From: Danio rerio
Taxonomy: Eukaryota; Chordata; Actinopteri; Cypriniformes; Danionidae
Length of the DNA stretch: 64,000 bases
NCBI RefSeq assembly: GCF_049306965.1
Contig: NC_133179.1
Coordinates: 542,501-606,500 of the forward strand
Direction: 5' to 3'
Part shown: one piece after another, positions 43,424 through 64,000 of the stretch
How the letters are laid out: each line of letters begins with the position of its first letter
Numbering within the stretch: the stretch's first letter is position 1
The notes under the pieces: model-generated
The model's input: the letters and a program-made list of their open reading frames with translations, nothing else
What the model was told of the DNA's origin: nothing
Databases searched by the model: none
Translations under genes and position numbers: made by a program

Positions 43424-43922
43424 TAGATAGATAGATAGATAGATAGATAGACAGATAGACAGACAGATAGATAGACAGATATTAATAATAATGTCTAATA
43501 ACATCATCGTAAGCAGTTAATGTTAGCTCTGCAGCAGATCTGACTGTTTTTGTACGTGTAAAATGACTAGAAGCCAATGACACCAAAGGTTTCACCCATT
43601 CAGGTTACAAATAATCTATAATCTTTAATCTATCCTCCGATTTCATCTTAAAACTGTAAAATAAATGTAAAGAATTAAGATGTTCGTGTTGTGAGACTGA
43701 CCGTGGACACGCTGTGTGATGCTGGACTGCTGAAGCCTACAAATACATGACAGGAATAAGGTTTAAACATGTTCTGCAAGATACACTTCTACATTCATAT
43801 AGAAACAGAGATGTGGAGATGAAGGAAGGGTGTTAAAGCAGGCGCTTTACCGCTGTGAAGTGTCCGTGAAAGATCTTTGACAGGACGCGAAGGGTTCTAA
43901 AATTCGCCATGGAGGCCGCCAT
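38392..43922 (-). CDS. mrps10: Mitochondrial ribosomal protein S10 (uS10m), 7 exons
   Basis: Exons in transcript order (+ strand positions): 43922-43851, 43736-43702, 42964-42922, 42846-42707, 42407-42299, 38705-38616, 38466-38392. Phases agree and give 187 residues (human 201). The N-terminus ([20 protein letters not shown]) is basic and hydroxylated, like a mitochondrial targeting peptide. The core is clearly uS10m: [95 protein letters not shown]. It ends in a short acidic tail ([10 protein letters not shown]). It is a component of the head of the mitochondrial small subunit. The 35- and 43-nt exons 2 and 3 encode a poorly conserved linker and are supported by splice sites and phase. The 3.6-kb intron 5 holds four DNA elements. 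Divergent neighbour of tulp4. Confidence 0.94.
38814..39790. mobile_element. TIR element of the CAGTTGAAGTCAGAATTATT family, copy C, interrupted
   Basis: The left end ACAGTTGAAGTCTGAATTATT is followed by a 21-base C run (38837-38857) and the family interior in reverse orientation to copy A. It is split at 39145-39636 by another element; the remainder (TACAAAATTAAGAACTGC, TTATTCCAGCTGAAATA) continues after it. It lies in mrps10 intron 5. Confidence 0.8.
39145..39636. mobile_element. 492-bp TGTTGTGC-ended element nested in copy C
   Basis: The ends TGTTGTGCTGAGGAATGCA and TGCGTTTCTCGGCACAACA are imperfect inverses. GGGG lies on both sides (39141-39144 and 39637-39640) within sequence that is normally AAGGGGCTAATAAT in the family. 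No coding sequence. Confidence 0.7.
39819..40560. mobile_element. 742-bp hAT MITE (TAGGGATGGGCGATACC type)
   Basis: The tips TAGGGATG and CATCTCTA are inverses with one change. Exact 8-bp duplications ATATTAAC lie at 39811-39818 and 40561-40568. The sub-terminal TTCGATACGATACCGATAC and AATATCGATACCAAACTACC are partly inverted too. Near 40170-40300 it holds an internal inverted repeat around GGCAAAGAGGTAACGCAGCG. Confidence 0.85.
40570..41011. mobile_element. 442-bp hAT element (CAGGGATAGGGAA type)
   Basis: The tips CAGGGATAGGG and GGCTTCCCTG are short inverted ends. Exact duplications TATTAACC lie at 40562-40569 and 41012-41019. The left duplication overlaps the right duplication of the preceding hAT element, so both used the same target. 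GGCTCGGGAGCCACATG and GTTGCTCTTTGACC are typical of non-autonomous hAT elements in vertebrates. Confidence 0.85.
41058..42187. mobile_element. 1.13-kb DNA element with ~65-80 bp inverted ends
   Basis: The left arm, CCAGCTGCAGACCCGCAGAA with CCACACACGTTTTAGG, GCACACACAATCTAGG and CAAACCATA, is matched inversely at 42112-42187. The right arm carries one extra 14-base ACACACGATCTAGG-like step. ATAT-like bases flank both sides. The interior is AT-rich with a CA/TA microsatellite at 41652-41711 and no transposase. Superfamily not assigned. The element ends 111 bases from mrps10 exon 5. Confidence 0.75.
41652..41711. repeat. (CA)n(TA)n microsatellite
   Basis: About 16 CA units followed by about 13 TA units, inside the long-TIR element. 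Confidence 0.95.
42520..42673 (-). mobile_element. DANA SINE, 5' half, reverse orientation
   Basis: The reverse strand reads the tRNA-like head (GGGGGCTCAGTGGTCAGCAC, TGTGGCCTCAC, GGTTCGAATCCC box-B-like) followed by GTTTGCATGTTCTCCCCGTG and GTGGGTTTCCTCCG. The 3' half is missing. It lies between mrps10 exons 4 and 5. Confidence 0.85.
43331..43485. repeat. Interspersed (GATA)n/(GACA)n block
   Basis: Alternating runs of AGATAGAT and AGACAGAC with TAGA steps, about 155 bases in mrps10 intron 2. The composition is that of Bkm-type GATA/GACA repeats. Confidence 0.95.
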
Positions 43923-43960
43923 GTTTTCTGTCTCCACTGAGCCGGAAGTGTCGTCAAAAC
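43920..43960 (-). promoter_or_regulatory. mrps10: mrps10 promoter core: ETS/GABP site and YY1-like start site
   Basis: On the - strand the start codon sits in AACATGGCGGCC, a YY1-type motif, in good translation context. CCGGAAGTG (43942-43950 on the + strand) is a consensus ETS/GABP (NRF-2) site about 20 bases upstream. Both motifs are typical of TATA-less promoters of nuclear genes for mitochondrial proteins. Read by eye. Confidence 0.6.
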
Positions 43961-45480
43961 ATAAAAGAAGCAGCGCACCTATTGGCAGGGAATGAGACGT
44001 AAAAAGTAAGCACATATTTATTTAATCATTTATTTTGTCAAAACAGGTAACAAGTGTATGATCACAACAACTTTAAACAACATAGCGGATATTTAATATT
44101 AAGGAAATATAGCTAATAAGCAAACATGTCAGAGAAACAAAGGTTATGTGTACACCATAGACTGTAAAAGGTATTCACTGATAGCAAATTTTGATTTTTA
44201 AATTTTTGACAAACATTAAAGACAAAAATGTGGAAAATTTAGTAAATTTAAAAAATAGTTCTATTATTGGGGTTTTATTAAAAAATGTACATTTATTAAT
44301 AACAAATAAAATGCTGAGGTAAAACCTAGCTAAAAATGTTACAACTATACTGATTTATTATTTTAACTTATTCTAAAATATTATATTTAATAAATCAACG
44401 TATAATATTTGAATTTATTTACCTTGACTCGACTCATGTTTTTCTTCTTCTTCATTTTATTTATTTATTTTTACCTGTAGATATTTGATGATTTGTTAGT
44501 TTGGCATGCTTATTTATTTATCTTTTCATATGCATGTCTTATGTTGTGTTATTTTGGCATGTTATTATCTCCACTGTACTTCTTTATTCTTCTATAGTGT
44601 TGTGTAAACGAGATGCGGGCAGCAGTGTGATCATATGGTGATCACGTGACCAGCGCAGGGGCCCAGCAGCATCAGAAGCAGAGCCAGCAGCGCTAAAAAC
44701 ACTCTCATCTGACACCCTCCGACACAGGTAAACACCGGGACCGGCCCGATTGGGGTCCAGTCTCACCGGGACACCATTTCCGTGTATCTAGCTCACGCTG
44801 TTAACGGGTTTTAAAGCGGAAAACCGGAGAGAGAGCGCGTGAAGTGAGAGTAGCAGCGGAGCTAACAAAAGCCACACACAGAAACACACACACAGAGGAC
44901 TCTCCTGTGCTAATAGATGCTCGTGTTGATGTGTGTTTACGTTTATTAGTCAGATTAATCAAAGATGTGGACATCTGATATCGAGCTGTAGCTGTTAGAT
45001 GAGCAAAACACTGGATAATCAAAACTGACTGGAGTTTGTTTCCTCCAGTTCATCGGGATCGTAAATCTCTGATTATTTAATATATGAAATGCCCAAAGTG
45101 TTGCTGTTATAAATGTTATTATTGTTGAGTTTGTGGTAAATCTGATAAAGCAGAGTAAATATTACGTTTACGACGTGCACGCGCAAACCAGAGCACCGAA
45201 TGACAGATCGCAGGTTATCGATATTTTATATCGACCTTATTGAGCTGTTTTACACCGTGTTGAGCTCTTATATTTATATTCTTCCTCTCATGACTGCTAA
45301 CAGATTGATTAGTGAAGGATGTTTGTTTGAAAACACTGAGAAGAAACCTCAAACTGGAGCATCGTTTATTGTGAAAACTTTGTTGGAACCGAACGTGTGT
45401 TTAAGATCAGCGGAGGAGTCTGTAAACAAATTAAGCGTCATTAATTGTGTTTATATCCTGCGTTGTCCTCCTAAAGGAAT
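43960..45480. other. Intergenic region between mrps10 and tulp4
   Basis: 44000-44560 is AT-rich with nothing recognised. 44600-44727 is GC-richer, holds GATCACGTGACC (E-box, near 44640) and ends in a donor (CGACACAG|GTAAAC), so it could be an upstream noncoding tulp4 exon. 44728-45480 shows nothing further. Confidence 0.35.
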
Positions 45481-45715
45481 CCCCGACGCTGATTGGCCGG
45501 AGGCTCCACTGATGCGATGACGTCACAGGCGGAGCCGGCGCTCCCGCGCTGGAGGAGCTGACACGCGCGCGCGCTCCTGCCATGAGCACGCGGAGAGGCG
45601 CGTTTCACCGTCAGTGACGTCAGGGACCTCGGAGTGATGTCATCACCCCGCCAGCGCCAAGCAGGAGAAAGTTTCCCGTGAGCCGGATATTCTGGCCGTG
45701 TTTGCTCTTCGCAGG
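45480..45715 (+). promoter_or_regulatory. tulp4: CpG-rich tulp4 promoter with twin cAMP-response elements
   Basis: A reverse CCAAT (GATTGGCCGG, 45491-45500) is followed by two perfect palindromic CRE octamers TGACGTCA at 45518-45525 and 45615-45622. A one-mismatch version, TGATGTCA, lies at 45635-45642. CG-dense sequence surrounds them (ACACGCGCGCGCGCTCC) and there is no TATA box. Its position just upstream of the first tulp4 coding exon makes it the likely core promoter. Confidence 0.6.
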
Positions 45716-45763
45716 TGATTTCCTCCCTCAGATAATCTGCAGCTGCTCCTCACGCCTGTCAGC

Positions 45764-45872
45764 ATGACTTATGTGCCCTGCTAGTCACAGTTATATGCAG
45801 ATCTGCGGACGCTTTCGGAGGGGTTGCGAACTGACAGCCGCTCTCACCTGGACCCCAAGGACCCGCCGGTGA
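45764..45872 (+). other. tulp4: Two upstream ORFs in the tulp4 leader
   Basis: MTYVPC-stop at 45764-45784, and a 25-codon ORF (MQICGRFRRGCELTAALTWT, then PRTRR) at 45795-45872. Both end before the main ATG at 45916. If this region is in the mRNA, both would lie in the leader and could lower initiation. CTTCGCAG|GTGATT at 45714 could be read as either a donor or an acceptor. Confidence 0.45.
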
Positions 45873-45915
45873 GCCGGGTGACTGTGTGGATTTGCGTGGG
45901 CTGGTGTGCGGAGGC

Positions 45916-64000
<18,085 letters not shown>

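Overview
The window looks like nuclear DNA of a cyprinid fish, most likely zebrafish (Danio rerio) or a close relative. The reasons are four vertebrate genes with GT-AG introns, several DANA-type tRNA-derived SINEs, many copies of short terminal-inverted-repeat (TIR) DNA elements, and very long CA/TG and TA microsatellites. I saw no prokaryotic operon, CRISPR array, retrovirus or LTR element.

Layout. (1) 0.8-15.9 kb, + strand: gen1, the GEN1 Holliday-junction resolvase, in 13 coding exons. Its introns are packed with nested DNA transposons and a 1.7 kb TG-rich satellite, and its last exon carries nine tandem copies of a ~33-residue motif. (2) 19.4-19.8 kb, +: msgn1 (mesogenin 1), a single-exon bHLH gene with TATA, Tcf/Lef-like and T-box-like sites. 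(3) 21.8-30.7 kb, +: a 198-residue Arg/Gly- and Pro-rich protein in five coding exons that I cannot name. (4) 32.8-36.6 kb, +: three phase-compatible candidate exons of an unidentified transcript. (5) 43.9-38.4 kb, - strand: mrps10, mitochondrial ribosomal protein uS10m, in 7 exons. (6) 45.9 kb to the window end, +: the first 778 codons of tulp4 (WD40, SOCS box, start of a split Tubby domain) in 12 exons, running off the window.

The genes are neighbours but not partners: DNA repair, paraxial mesoderm specification, a probable RNA-binding or low-complexity protein, mitochondrial translation and a probable E3-ligase adaptor. mrps10 and tulp4 are divergently transcribed with start codons about 2 kb apart.

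The rest is repeats. Many have readable borders: hAT-type insertions with 8-bp target duplications, TTAA and TA target-site elements, LINE fragments of L1, L2 and I types, and several minisatellites. The most notable observations are the gen1 motif expansion, a ~19-unit 30-bp array of CTCF-like cores in a tulp4 intron, a piece of gen1 intron 5 copied into a DANA SINE 10 kb away, a retrotransposition-like insertion with a 14-bp target duplication and a 450-bp trinucleotide array, and two hAT insertions that used the same target.
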